Shown here piece by piece: positions 8,194 through 17,500 of a stretch of DNA of 64,000 nt. Below the pieces are notes generated by a model that made no database searches, had not been told where the DNA came from, and saw only the letters and a program-made list of their open reading frames with translations. Both the position numbers and the translations under genes were made by a program. Position 1 is the stretch's first letter, and each line of letters starts with the position of its first letter. Origin of the DNA: Pontibacter actiniarum (lineage in GTDB: Bacteria > Bacteroidota > Bacteroidia > Cytophagales > Hymenobacteraceae); contig NZ_CP021235.1 of NCBI RefSeq assembly GCF_003585765.1, positions 1,364,001 to 1,428,000 on the forward strand. The letters are read 5' to 3'.

Positions 8194-9024
8194 ATGGAAG
8201 AAACACAAACCATAAGTATCATGGGCTGCGGCTGGCTTGGGCTGCCGCTGGCTGAAAGGCTGGTGCAGCAGGGCTACACGGTGAAAGGCTCCACTACCAC
8301 CCCAGGCAAGCTGGGCCTGCTGGAGCAGAAAGGTATTACCCCCTATTTGTTGAACCTGGCTGGCGAAGAAGTTAGTGAGCCGGCGCTGGAGGAGTTTCTG
8401 CAGGCACAGGTGCTGGTGCTTAACATCCCGCCGCACCTGCGCTCTGACGGGGGCGAAAGCTATCTGCGGCAGATGCACCTGTTGCTCAAAAAGCTGCTGG
8501 ATTCGCCGGTGAGCCGGGTCCTGTTTGTCTCCTCCACCTCCGTTTACCTGGACCTGAACCGGGTGGTGACGGAGGAGGATATCGTGTTTACGGAGCAGCA
8601 GCAGCCGGATAACATGCTGCTGCAGGCAGAGCGGCTGTTCCGGGAACGGGAGGACTGGGTGACCACCACCGTGCGCTTCGGCGGCCTGGTAGGCGGGAGC
8701 CGCCAGCCGGGGCGTTTCCTGGCCGGAAAAACGAACGTGCCCAACGGAGACGCGCCCGTTAACCTGATACACCTCGATGACTGCGTGACGCTCCTGCAGC
8801 GGATTATAGAGCAGGATAAGTGGAACAGCGTGTACAATGCATGCGCCGATGGGCATCCCATGCGCCGGGAGTTCTATACTGCTGCTGCGCAGGCACTGGG
8901 TCTTGTTCCGCCTGTGTTTGAGGACATGCCCAAAACGGAGTTTAAGCTCATCAGCAGCCAGAAACTGAAGGATGAGATGGCCTATACCTTCATCCACCCC
9001 GATCCAATGACTTTCTTTTCGTAA
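8194..9024 (+). CDS. SDR family NAD(P)-dependent epimerase/dehydratase-like protein (YeeZ-like)
   Basis: A 276-residue extended-SDR protein. I chose the ATG at 8194 (MEETQTISIMGCGWLGLPLAERL) because it places the nucleotide-binding GCGWLG motif at residues 11-16, as in YeeZ/YbjT-type proteins. The frame is open upstream but would give a non-homologous N-terminus overlapping the divergent gene. RVLFVSSTSVYLDLN and TVRFGGLVGGSRQPG are the family's strand-4/active-site and later motifs; a classical YxxxK is not obvious, which suggests an atypical or non-catalytic member. The last segment YTFIHPDPMTFFS is conserved in relatives. The next flavoprotein gene begins about 50 bases later, so the two may be co-transcribed. 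Confidence 0.85.
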   Translation: MEETQTISIMGCGWLGLPLAERLVQQGYTVKGSTTTPGKLGLLEQKGITPYLLNLAGEEVSEPALEEFLQAQVLVLNIPPHLRSDGGESYLRQMHLLLKKLLDSPVSRVLFVSSTSVYLDLNRVVTEEDIVFTEQQQPDNMLLQAERLFREREDWVTTTVRFGGLVGGSRQPGRFLAGKTNVPNGDAPVNLIHLDDCVTLLQRIIEQDKWNSVYNACADGHPMRREFYTAAAQALGLVPPVFEDMPKTEFKLISSQKLKDEMAYTFIHPDPMTFFS

Positions 9025-9076
9025 ATTCGTACCCGCCTTGTTCCAGAGCCTCTGTGTTGTGGCAAGGTGCATTTAT

Positions 9077-10333
9077 ATGACGCAAATATTGAAACCCATG
9101 CAGGTAATAGTGATTGGAGGCGGAGCGGCCGGCTTTTTTGGAGCCATTACCTGTGCTGAGGCAAACCCGGAGGCCAGGGTTATACTGCTCGAAAAGACAA
9201 ATAAACTGCTCGCAAAAGTGCGCGTGTCGGGCGGCGGGCGCTGTAACGTAACGCACCACTGTTTTGTGCCCACGGTTTTCTCGCAGCATTATCCGCGCGG
9301 AGCCAAGCAGCTAAAGGAGGCTTTTAAGATTTTCGGCGCACAGGAAACGATCGATTGGTTTGCCCGGCGTGGCGTGCAGCTGAAAGCCGAGCCCGATGGC
9401 CGCATGTTCCCTGTTACGGATAGTTCCGAAACGATCATCGACTGCCTGATGCAGGAGGCAAAGCGTGCGGGGGTGCAGATAAAGACAGGTGCCGGTGTGG
9501 AAAGCATTCAGCCGGAGCAGGGGCGTTTTAAGCTTCAGCTCAGCAGCGGCGAAAGCATACAGGCCGATAAAGTGCTGGTGAGCACAGGCGGCCACCCGAA
9601 AAACCAGGGCTACGACTGGCTGCGCGAGCTGGGCCACCCGATCCAGGAGCCGGTGCCGTCGCTGTTTACCTTTAACGTGCCCTCCTCGCCGCTCAAAGAG
9701 CTGCAGGGGGTGTCGGTGCCGCAGGCCCGTGTGCGTATTGCCGGGCAAAAGCTGGAGTATGAGGGGCCGCTGCTGATCACCCACTGGGGGTATTCCGGCC
9801 CTGCCGTGCTGAAGCTCTCCGCCTGGGGAGCGCGTCATTTTTTTGAGCAGAAGTACACCTTTACAGCCCTTATCAGCTGGGTGCCGGAGTTTAGCGAGGA
9901 GAGCCTGCGGGAGAGCCTGCAGCAGTTTCGCCAGGCGCACCCGAAGAAAACGGTTGCCACTAACCCGCTCTTCGGTTTGCCGCAGCGGCTCTGGCGCGGG
10001 TTGTCGCAGTTAGCTGACATTTCGGAACAGGTACGGTGGGCAGACCTCCCGGCCAAAAATACGAATAAGCTGGTGGAGGCGCTGTTGCGGCTGCCCGTGG
10101 AGGTAAACGGTAAAACTACCTTTAAGGAGGAGTTTGTTACCTGCGGCGGCGTTGATCTGCGCCAGGTGAACATGAAGACCATGGAGAGCCGACTGCAGCC
10201 GGGGCTATACTTTGCCGGAGAGGTGCTGGACATCGACGGCATCACGGGCGGGTTTAACTTTCAGGCTGCCTGGACCACCGGCTTCCTGGCCGGCCGGCAA
10301 ATGGCTGCACCCGTCCCTGCCCCTGCGTCTTAA
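9077..10333 (+). CDS. BaiN/HI0933-family NAD(P)/FAD-dependent oxidoreductase
   Basis: A flavoprotein of about 418 residues. VIVIGGGAAGFFGAITCAE near the N-terminus is the FAD dinucleotide motif and RVSGGGRCNVTH is the signature of the HI0933 family. The C-terminus has EEFVTCGGVDLRQVNMKTMESR, then GLYFAGEVLDIDGITGGFNFQAAW, also diagnostic. Length is normal (about 400-420). Members are annotated as aminoacetone-oxidase or dehydratase-like flavoproteins, and the physiological substrate here is unknown. Starts at 9077 (MTQILKP) or 9098 (MQVIVIGG) are both possible; the second gives the shortest N-terminus and fits most relatives. Confidence 0.92.
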   Translation: MTQILKPMQVIVIGGGAAGFFGAITCAEANPEARVILLEKTNKLLAKVRVSGGGRCNVTHHCFVPTVFSQHYPRGAKQLKEAFKIFGAQETIDWFARRGVQLKAEPDGRMFPVTDSSETIIDCLMQEAKRAGVQIKTGAGVESIQPEQGRFKLQLSSGESIQADKVLVSTGGHPKNQGYDWLRELGHPIQEPVPSLFTFNVPSSPLKELQGVSVPQARVRIAGQKLEYEGPLLITHWGYSGPAVLKLSAWGARHFFEQKYTFTALISWVPEFSEESLRESLQQFRQAHPKKTVATNPLFGLPQRLWRGLSQLADISEQVRWADLPAKNTNKLVEALLRLPVEVNGKTTFKEEFVTCGGVDLRQVNMKTMESRLQPGLYFAGEVLDIDGITGGFNFQAAWTTGFLAGRQMAAPVPAPAS

Positions 10334-10393
10334 GCTTCCTGCTTTGGAAACAAAAAAGATTCCATATCAGTAATATAGCATATAGAAACTAAT

Positions 10394-10858
10394 ATGGATA
10401 AAACTATGGAAAACAATAAAGAAGTATTCTCTACGGTGCATCACCTCATCGAACGTTGTAAGGATGGTGCCAAAGGATATAAGACCGCCTCTGAAGATGT
10501 AGAGGATAAGGACCTGAAGGACCTGTTCCGCAAGTATGCGGTGCAGCGCGATAGCATGATCACCGAACTGCAGGACCAGCTGCACAAGATGGGCCACACC
10601 GACGATGAGTCGAGCTCCCTGGAGGGAACCGTGCACAGAGCATGGATCGACATCAAGTCTGCCCTGTCGTCCAAAGACAGGCACCGTGTGCTGGCGGAGT
10701 GCGAGCGCGGTGAGGATTACGCCGTTAAGTCTTACCAGGAGGCGTTAAACAAGAACCTTCCCGGCAACCTGAAGCCGATTGTGGAACAACAGTACAATGA
10801 TATCAAAAACGCGCATGACCACATCCGCTCTCTGCGGGATGCTTCTAAAGGCGCGTAA
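10394..10858 (+). CDS. PA2169-family four-helix-bundle protein (DUF2383)
   Basis: A 154-residue soluble, highly charged, all-helical protein. The segments HHLIERCKDGAKGYKTASEDV, LFRKYAVQRDSMITELQ and LAECERGEDYAVKSYQEAL are the DUF2383 helices, which resemble ferritin-like bundles. Family members are often stress- or stationary-phase-induced, but the biochemical role is unknown. It starts at ATG 10394; a second ATG lies four codons in. A strong terminator follows 20 bases after the stop, and the gene has about 60 bases of its own upstream region, so it is probably monocistronic. Confidence 0.88.
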   Translation: MDKTMENNKEVFSTVHHLIERCKDGAKGYKTASEDVEDKDLKDLFRKYAVQRDSMITELQDQLHKMGHTDDESSSLEGTVHRAWIDIKSALSSKDRHRVLAECERGEDYAVKSYQEALNKNLPGNLKPIVEQQYNDIKNAHDHIRSLRDASKGA

Positions 10859-10878
10859 CCACAGCTAATAAACGTATG

Positions 10879-10906
10879 AAAGGAGCCTCAAGAGGCTCCT
10901 TTTTTT
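10879..10906 (+). terminator. Terminator after the DUF2383 gene
   Basis: Perfect arms AAAGGAGCCTC and GAGGCTCCTTT separated by two bases, followed by a T-run. Confidence 0.9.
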
Positions 10907-10912
10907 GTTTCT

Positions 10913-11076
10913 GCAATGCTGTTAATGGATTGTCTAAATCATTTAAGAAGATGTTTCAGGAGGAGGTGCAGCTGAAGTTCGCCCACCGTCTCTCCTCTCC
11001 TGTCGGTATCGCAGCGGCTGGAGCCGTGAGGCAGCCGGAAGGCTTAAAGCCCTACCATCATAACAGGCTAAAAGCA
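10913..11076. other. Non-coding stretch, nothing recognised
   Basis: This lies between the DUF2383 terminator and the next hairpin. Short open frames here overlap the terminator and have no protein-like composition. I see no gene, tRNA or known riboswitch. Confidence 0.5.
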
Positions 11077-11109
11077 ACAAGGGTAACATCCGTCTGATGT
11101 TACCCTTGT
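11077..11109. other. Perfect 14-bp hairpin without a T-run
   Basis: Arms ACAAGGGTAACATC (11077-11090) and GATGTTACCCTTGT (11096-11109) with a five-base loop. No T-tract follows on the plus strand and only four T on the minus strand, so it may be a weak terminator, an RNA 3' end or a processing site. Confidence 0.5.
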
Positions 11110-11218
11110 CAAATCTAACTGCCGAAGCAGCTAGCTTAATCTTCCAACCTTTTTATGATACCCCTTTTACGGGCTGCTGTAGAGGAAGGTTATGCTTTTG
11201 TTAAATAATTTTAAAATC

Positions 11219-11252
11219 AAAAAGGCCGACGTTTCAAGTCGGCCTTTTCTTT
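11219..11252. terminator. Terminator serving the minus-strand DEAD-box helicase
   Basis: Arms AAAAGGCCGAC and GTCGGCCTTTT with a seven-base loop. A-rich DNA on the left gives a T-run on the minus strand, about 80 bases after the helicase stop codon. Confidence 0.8.
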
Positions 11253-11328
11253 CAGCTGTCAAGTGTTTTAATCCTCTGGGCTGTAATACTTTATTATACG
11301 GCACCAAAGTGCCTTGGTTGCGGGATGC

Positions 11329-13149
11329 TTAGAATCTTTTCTTACGGAAGCCACCGCCACCGCTTCTTCTGTCTCCGCCACGGTCACGATCACGGTCGCC
11401 GCCGCCGCGTCTGTCGCCGCGGAAGCCACCACGGTCACGGTCACGGTCACGATCGCCGCCACGGAAACCGCCGCCGCTTCTACGGCCGCCACGGTCTCTG
11501 TCTCTGTCGCCACCGCCGCCGAAGCCGAAGTCTTCACCGCCTTCTTTAGGGCCTGAGCCTTTCTTCTGCGATTTCTCCACGATCACCATGCGGCCATCAT
11601 ACTCTACGCGGCCAATGTTTTCCACGATCTCAGCCGTGTACTCTGTTGGCACTTCCACAAAGCTGAACTTGTCGTACAGGTCGATATCGCCCACACGCCC
11701 TTCCGGAATGCTGGAGTTCTGCGCCAGCAGGTCGATCAGGTCGCGCGGATGCACACGGTCTTTCTTGCCGATTGTGATGAACAGGCGGTCCATGCCTTCT
11801 TTGGCGGCGCTAAGCCCCTTCTCGGCATCTGCACCCTTTTCTTTCACCTTGGCTTCCTTCATGCTCATTTTAAGCAAGGCTGACGCCACGTCAAGCGGTG
11901 TGTATCCGTCGGTTTCGTTCACGAAGCGCTCGATGCGCGCTACATGCTTGGCCAGGTGTCCTTTTTCCAGCACTTCCTTCACTTTATCGAAGAACATGTT
12001 CGTGCGGATCTCATTTACGTCTTCCAGCGACGGTACCTGCTGCAGAACAATCTTGGCTTTGGTATAGCGCATGATGTCCTTCAGTTTGTACCCGTCTGAG
12101 CGGCCTCCTACAAAAGAGAACGCCTTGCCAGACTTGCCGGCACGGCCTGTACGGCCAATGCGGTGTACGTAAGATTCTTCGTCCTGCGGAAGGTCGTAGT
12201 TAAACACGGCCTCTACGTTCTCCACGTCAAGGCCACGCGCTGCCACGTCTGTTGCCACCAGTATCTCCAGGGTGCCGTTGCGGAACTTGTTCATTACCGC
12301 AGAGCGCTGGTTTTGGTTCAGGTCGCCGTGCAGGGCGTCAGAGAAGTAGCCGCGGGCCTGCAGGCCGGTTACCAGGTCATCCACCATACGCTTCGTGTTA
12401 CAGAAGATAATGGCTGACTTAAGGTTGTACATGTCCAGCAGGCGCGAAAGCACTTCCTGCTTGGCGCTGTTGCGCACCTCAAAGTACGCCTGGTCGATGT
12501 TCGTTACCGTTAGCTCCTGGTGCACTACCTTAACCAGCACAGGGTCGGTCTGGTAGCGCTTGGTCATCTCCATGATCGGCTTGGACATGGTAGCCGAGAA
12601 GAAGATGGTCTGACGGTCTTCCGGGATACGCTCCAACACGAACTCAATATCCTCGCGGAAGCCCATGTCCAGCATTTCATCCGCTTCGTCCAGGATGATT
12701 TTATTAACGTTGTCAAGCACCAGGGTACCGCGCTGGATGTGGTCCATGACACGGCCCGGCGTACCGATCACGATCTGAACGCCTTGCTTCAGGGCGCGCA
12801 GCTGACGGTCATAGCTCTGGCCACCGTAAATCGGAACCACGCTGATGCCTTGCTTATACTTGGCCAGTTTCTGAATCTCACCGGAAACCTGGATAGCCAG
12901 CTCGCGTGTCGGGCACAGAATAAGGGCCTGCACGCTTCTGTCGCTTGGGTCAACGGTTTCAATGGTAGGGATGCCGAAAGCGGCGGTTTTGCCTGTACCC
13001 GTCTGGGCCTGGCCGATGATGTCTTTACCTGATAAAACAACCGGGATTGCTTCTGTCTGGATGGGAGAGGCTTCTTCGAAACCCATGTCAGCGATGGCTC
13101 GCTGTACTTCCGGCGAAAGCGGAAGCTCTTCAAATCTGATTTTGTTCAT
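11329..13149 (-). CDS. DEAD-box ATP-dependent RNA helicase, CsdA/DeaD-like
   Basis: A 606-residue RNA helicase. Motifs occur in order: Q motif (FEEASPIQTEAIP), motif I (AQTGTGKTAAF), Ia (PTRELA), II (DEAD), III (SAT) and VI (HRIGRTGRAGKSG). After the RecA-like core comes a DbpA-type RNA-binding domain (LFITIGKKDRVHPRDLIDLL to DIDLYDKFSFVEVP). The last 60 residues are a Gly/Arg/Asp tail built from DRDRDRGG and RSGGGGFR units, ending RKKRF. This layout fits ribosome-assembly and cold-adaptation helicases. A TACCTTTG box 150 bases upstream implies a long 5' leader, typical of cold-shock helicases; that regulation is inference. The terminator lies past a spacer of about 80 bases. Confidence 0.95.
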   Translation of the reverse strand: MNKIRFEELPLSPEVQRAIADMGFEEASPIQTEAIPVVLSGKDIIGQAQTGTGKTAAFGIPTIETVDPSDRSVQALILCPTRELAIQVSGEIQKLAKYKQGISVVPIYGGQSYDRQLRALKQGVQIVIGTPGRVMDHIQRGTLVLDNVNKIILDEADEMLDMGFREDIEFVLERIPEDRQTIFFSATMSKPIMEMTKRYQTDPVLVKVVHQELTVTNIDQAYFEVRNSAKQEVLSRLLDMYNLKSAIIFCNTKRMVDDLVTGLQARGYFSDALHGDLNQNQRSAVMNKFRNGTLEILVATDVAARGLDVENVEAVFNYDLPQDEESYVHRIGRTGRAGKSGKAFSFVGGRSDGYKLKDIMRYTKAKIVLQQVPSLEDVNEIRTNMFFDKVKEVLEKGHLAKHVARIERFVNETDGYTPLDVASALLKMSMKEAKVKEKGADAEKGLSAAKEGMDRLFITIGKKDRVHPRDLIDLLAQNSSIPEGRVGDIDLYDKFSFVEVPTEYTAEIVENIGRVEYDGRMVIVEKSQKKGSGPKEGGEDFGFGGGGDRDRDRGGRRSGGGFRGGDRDRDRDRGGFRGDRRGGGDRDRDRGGDRRSGGGGFRKKRF

Positions 13150-13818
13150 CTAATTTTTTAATAACTGAAATATCTGGAGGCAGCCTGCTGATCAACCATT
13201 CTCTGCTTTATACGAGAGCGACAAATAAATAAAAACAACTAGCGTAGCCAACGAGGTATATCCAGTTATCTGTAAATCAGACTGTTCCAAACAGGGCGCA
13301 AAGGTAGGGACTTTTTTTGACATATACTACAGATGCCTCGATTTATATGCTTTGGGCGCAATTGGACGCTTGTGGCGTGAGTTTCACCCCTGAAAATAAA
13401 CCGTTGGCTGATTATTGTACAGAGGATTTATATAATGGAATTTTTTTTCTACATTAGTGTTTAAGTTAAATAAATTATTAGAATATGGTAACAACGGAAA
13501 TCGCGGCTCGTAAAAAGATGCAGTTGACCCTGGTTTTTAGATACTTGGCCACTTTTAATACAAAGGCGTGAATAATTTGCACAGATCAGCCGTAGTATAT
13601 CTTATTGCAACCGTTACCCCTAGGCTTACTAAAACACTCCATACAAATGCTACAAGCTGAAATTTGCACCGTTGCAGAGCTGTTCCTGCCTTTTGGCGCC
13701 ATGCGCACGCACCGGTTTAGCGAATGGTGGTGTTCGTAGTTGCTGTTCAGTGCGCTGCCTAAACCTTTTCCGTTAGTCTTACACTTGTCATAATCCCTAA
13801 CCCCTAAAGTCCTATACT
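13150..13818. other. 669-bp intergenic region, helicase leader plus unrecognised DNA
   Basis: The first 150 bases hold the presumed helicase leader and its -7 box. The rest is AT-richer than the neighbouring genes and probably includes the promoter of the plus-strand gene at 13819. Short frames here lack protein-like composition. I recognise no RNA gene. Confidence 0.5.
13299..13306 (-). promoter_or_regulatory. -7 promoter box for the DEAD-box helicase
   Basis: The minus strand reads TACCTTTG, matching the Bacteroidota TAnnTTTG -7 element. I see no clear TTG at the -33 spacing. If used, the mRNA leader would be about 140 bases. Confidence 0.45.
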
Positions 13819-14358
13819 ATGTTACACTTCTCCAAAATCTCAACAAAAGGCAAAGATTTTAACCTTATTGCCTCAGGTGCACTGGCTTTTAAGATCCATA
13901 ACAAGATTCTCAAGGACGAGACGTTCCACCAGAAAGGAGCAAAAATCAACCGCAACATGCTGCTGGGCAGCGTGCCGGCCAGAACACTGACGGCCGACCG
14001 CCGCAATGTTTTCTATGTTATCCTCTCTGATGTTGACAGAACTAACATCGACGCGCTGTGTGAGATGATTGCCCAGGAGCGCAAGAAAGGAAGCTATGCC
14101 GTGTGCCAGGTGATTCCGGTTTACTTCAATGAGCTTTCGTTTAAAGCCATGAAGGTTCTTCGCCAGAATTTTGATGAAGTGATAGAGCTGAACAAGTTTA
14201 ACTTAGGGAGCAGCAAGGCCTTGATGAGCGCCGAGCAGCAGCACTGCCTTATAACCGATTACTCGCTCTCCATGGCCCGTATTATGTACCATGTGTGTGT
14301 GAAAGACTTTGCTCCTTTAGCCCAGGAGGCGAAAGGAGAACTGGTATACGCGCAATAG
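13819..14358 (+). CDS. Conserved-looking hypothetical protein, 179 residues
   Basis: I do not recognise the family. The protein is soluble, with no signal peptide or membrane segment. The N-terminal part is basic (HFSKISTKGKDFNLIAS). A central segment, RRNVFYVILSDVDRTNIDALCEMIAQERKKGSYAVCQVIPVYF, looks like a beta-alpha-beta unit. The C-terminal part is helical with LSMARIMYHVCVKDFAPLAQE. GC content and codon use match the neighbours, and a clear terminator follows, so expression is likely. It stands alone after a long intergenic region, and its context gives no functional hint. Confidence 0.75.
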   Translation: MLHFSKISTKGKDFNLIASGALAFKIHNKILKDETFHQKGAKINRNMLLGSVPARTLTADRRNVFYVILSDVDRTNIDALCEMIAQERKKGSYAVCQVIPVYFNELSFKAMKVLRQNFDEVIELNKFNLGSSKALMSAEQQHCLITDYSLSMARIMYHVCVKDFAPLAQEAKGELVYAQ

Positions 14359-14387
14359 CCGGAAAAGCTCTCTGCGCCGCCCGTATA

Positions 14388-14423
14388 ACAAAGCCTCTGC
14401 CCTTTCCGGGTAGAGGCTTTGTT
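14388..14423 (+). terminator. Terminator after the hypothetical protein gene
   Basis: Arms ACAAAGCCTCT and AGAGGCTTTGT (14388-14398 and 14412-14422). Confidence 0.8.
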
Positions 14424-14486
14424 GTGGAATAAGCTGCTGTGGGTATGGGGTTTACATATGCGTTGCTAATATTTTTAGCCTGAGGC

Positions 14487-14518
14487 TTGATTGGTGCCTT
14501 GCCAAAGCTGTATCTTTA
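14487..14518 (+). promoter_or_regulatory. Predicted promoter for addA
   Basis: TTG at 14487-14489, a 21-base spacer, then TATCTTTA at 14511-14518, one mismatch from TAnnTTTG. The start codon lies 20 bases downstream. Confidence 0.5.
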
Positions 14519-14537
14519 AAGTATAGATACCATCGCA

Positions 14538-17500
14538 ATGCCATCAGTTTTTAAGATTTACTCCTCCTCGGCCGGCTCCGGCAAAACGTATCACCTGACA
14601 AAGGAATACCTGAAGCTGGCGCTCCACAGCAGCGACCCGGACTATTACCGCTCGGTCTTGGCCATCACGTTCACCAACGACGCTGCCGCTGAGATGAAGG
14701 AGCGAATTCTGGGGGCCCTGCGAAACTTTAACGACAACAGCCTGCCGGAGAGGGATAAACGGAAAAGCGAGGAGCTGCTCGAAGGTATAACACAGGATTT
14801 ACAGCTGGAGTACCCGGAGGAGAAACTGGACAAGGAGGAGGTGCGCCGGCGTGCCGCCAGCCTGTTCCGGCAGATCCTCTACAACTACTCCGACTTCAGC
14901 GTGAGCACCATCGATAGTTTTGTCAACAAGATTGTGCAGGCGTTTACGCGCGAGCTGAATATCCCGCAGAACTTCGAGGTAGACCTGGATTCCAACACGC
15001 TGCTGAGCACCGCCGTCTCGCTGCTGCTGGACAAGGTGACGGACTCAAAAGAAGACCTGCTCTCGCAGACGCTGGAGCAGTACGCCCTGGAGAAGGCCCG
15101 CGAAGGCAAGAGCTGGACCATGCTGCCCGACGACCTGATGGACTTCGCCCGTAACCTGCTGAACGAGCAGGTGTACGAGGCTATCACGGATCTGCAGCAG
15201 CTGAGCCTGGAGGATTTTAAGGAGGTGCGCGAGCAACTGTTCCTGGTGCAGCAGCAGGTGGCCGAAACGGTGCAGGAGGCGGCGCAGCAGGCCATGCAGC
15301 TCTTCGGAAACGCAGACGTCTCCCCTGCCGACCTCTACCAGAGCACCCGCGGCATCTGGTCATACTTTAACACCTGGCTGAAGTCGGTGGACCTGAACTA
15401 CGGCAACAGCAACGCCCAGAAAACGGTGGAGGAAGACAAGTGGTACGGCGGCAAGGCCAGCGCCTACGCCAAAGCGCAGATCGACAGCATTAAGGAGCCG
15501 CTCACGGAGCTGTACTTCCATATCGAAAGTATAAAGGAGCAGTATGCCGCCACCTTTACGCTGGTGCAGCAGGTGGTGCCGCACCTGTACAAAGTATCGC
15601 TGCTGAACGAGCTGGAGAAGTGCCTGCAGGAGATAAAGCTGGACAAGAACACCGTGCACATCTCCGAGTTTAACAAGCGCATCATTGATATTGTGCTGAA
15701 GGAGCCGGTACCGTTTATCTATGAGCGCCTCGGCGAGAAGTATAAGCACATCCTGATCGACGAGTTTCAGGACACCTCGGTGCTGCAGTGGAACAACCTG
15801 CTCCCGCTCGTGGACAATGCCCTGGCCTCCGGCCACTTCAGCATGGTGGTGGGCGATGCCAAGCAGGCCATTTACCGCTGGCGAGGCGGCGAGATGGAGC
15901 AGATCCTGCACCTTTATAAGAACAGCACCCGCCAGCTGTATGAGAACCGGCGGCACGGGCCGCTTATACGGGAGCGGTATGAGTCGGTGGACCAGGCGCT
16001 GCAGCCCAATAACCTGAGCACCAACTACCGCAGCCGCTCCGAAATCATCGGCTTTAACAACGAGCTTTTTACCTTCATCAGCCAGAGCCATCCGCAGTTT
16101 GGCATCTTCACGTCTATCTACGACAAGGACTTTGCGCAGCAGGTGCCCACAGGCAGCGACAAAAGCGGCGGCCACATACAGGTGATGTTCACCCACGACG
16201 ACGACAGCAACTACAAGTATGACCTGAACAGCTGCAGCCGCACCGGGGAGCTTTACGAAGGCTACACGCAGGAAAAAGCGCTTACCTACGACGAGAGTAC
16301 ACTCAACATGGTGCTGCAGCTGGTAAACCATTGCCGGGAGGAGGGCTATGCACTGAAGGACATGGCCATCCTTTGCCGCACCAACATAAAGAGCAAGCTC
16401 ATCGCCAACTTCCTTAAGGAAAAAGGCTTCAGCATTATTTCGCAGGACTCCCTGTCGTTGCAGTTTGCCGAGGTTATCAACCTGATCATTGCGATGTTCC
16501 GCGTGTTTAACCGCCCCCACGATTCGCTGGCAAAGTCGGAGGCCCTGTACCTGGTGTGCAAGGTGGCGCTGGAGTCGGTGCCCGATGTGGAGATGACCAG
16601 AACCATTGCCGACATTGCCAATGAGAAGGAGAACCAATCCTTCTTTGATCAGTTGCGCGTGTTTGGCTTTGATGTGCAGGAGCGCGAGACGGGCAACCTG
16701 TCCATCTACGAACTCACCGAAAAGCTCATCCGCGTTTTCGACCTGCTCGGCAAGAACAACGAGAGCGAGTACCTTTTCCGCTTCCTGGACCTGGTGCTGG
16801 AATACAGCCTCAAAAACAGCAACAACCAGAACAACTTCCTGGCTTACTGGGATGTGCAGAAGGAAAAGCTGAGCATCAACACCCCCAAAGACCGTAACGC
16901 CATCACCATTACCAGCATCCACAAGTCCAAGGGCCTCGCCTACCCTGTCGTGCTTGTGCCTTTTGCGGACTGGGGCACGGAGCCCAAAAGGGGCTCGCTG
17001 ATGTGGAGCCACCTGCCGGACGGGGTGAGCGTGACGGGCAAGCTGCGCAGCGTGGCAGTTAACATAAGTTCTAAACTGGAGAATACTATCCTGACAGAGC
17101 AGTACAGCACCGAGATTGAGAAAACCTTTATCGAGAACCTGAACATGCTGTACGTGGCCCTCACCCGCCCCATGGACCGGCTGTACCTGATCGGGAATGC
17201 CAAAGACCTGCTGGAGGAGCGCAAGGCCCCGAAGCCGGACGGGCAGGCAAAGAACGTAAGCCACCTGCTGTACCGCTACCTCGTGCACAAGGAGCTGTGG
17301 GCCTTTGGCCAGCACTGCTACCAGTTGCACAAAGGCACCCCGCAGGCATTGCAGCACCGTGTGGGCGATGAAAGGTCGTACTTCCTCGACCACCTGACAT
17401 CCACTGACTGGGAGCAGCGCCTGAAAATAAAGCAGCACGCCAACAACGTGTTCGATTTTGAGACGCAAACAGTGCAGCGGCAGCAGAACAGGAAGCTGCA

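Noticed and set aside
10876..11097. Plus-strand frame of 73 residues after the DUF2383 gene
   Set aside because: It runs through a perfect terminator hairpin, and the translation (for example GASRGSFFCF) is not protein-like.
11268..11556. Open frames rich in Ala/Val/Thr and Arg/His across the helicase tail
   Set aside because: These are shadows of the GGN/GAC/CGT repeats encoding the RGG-like tail.
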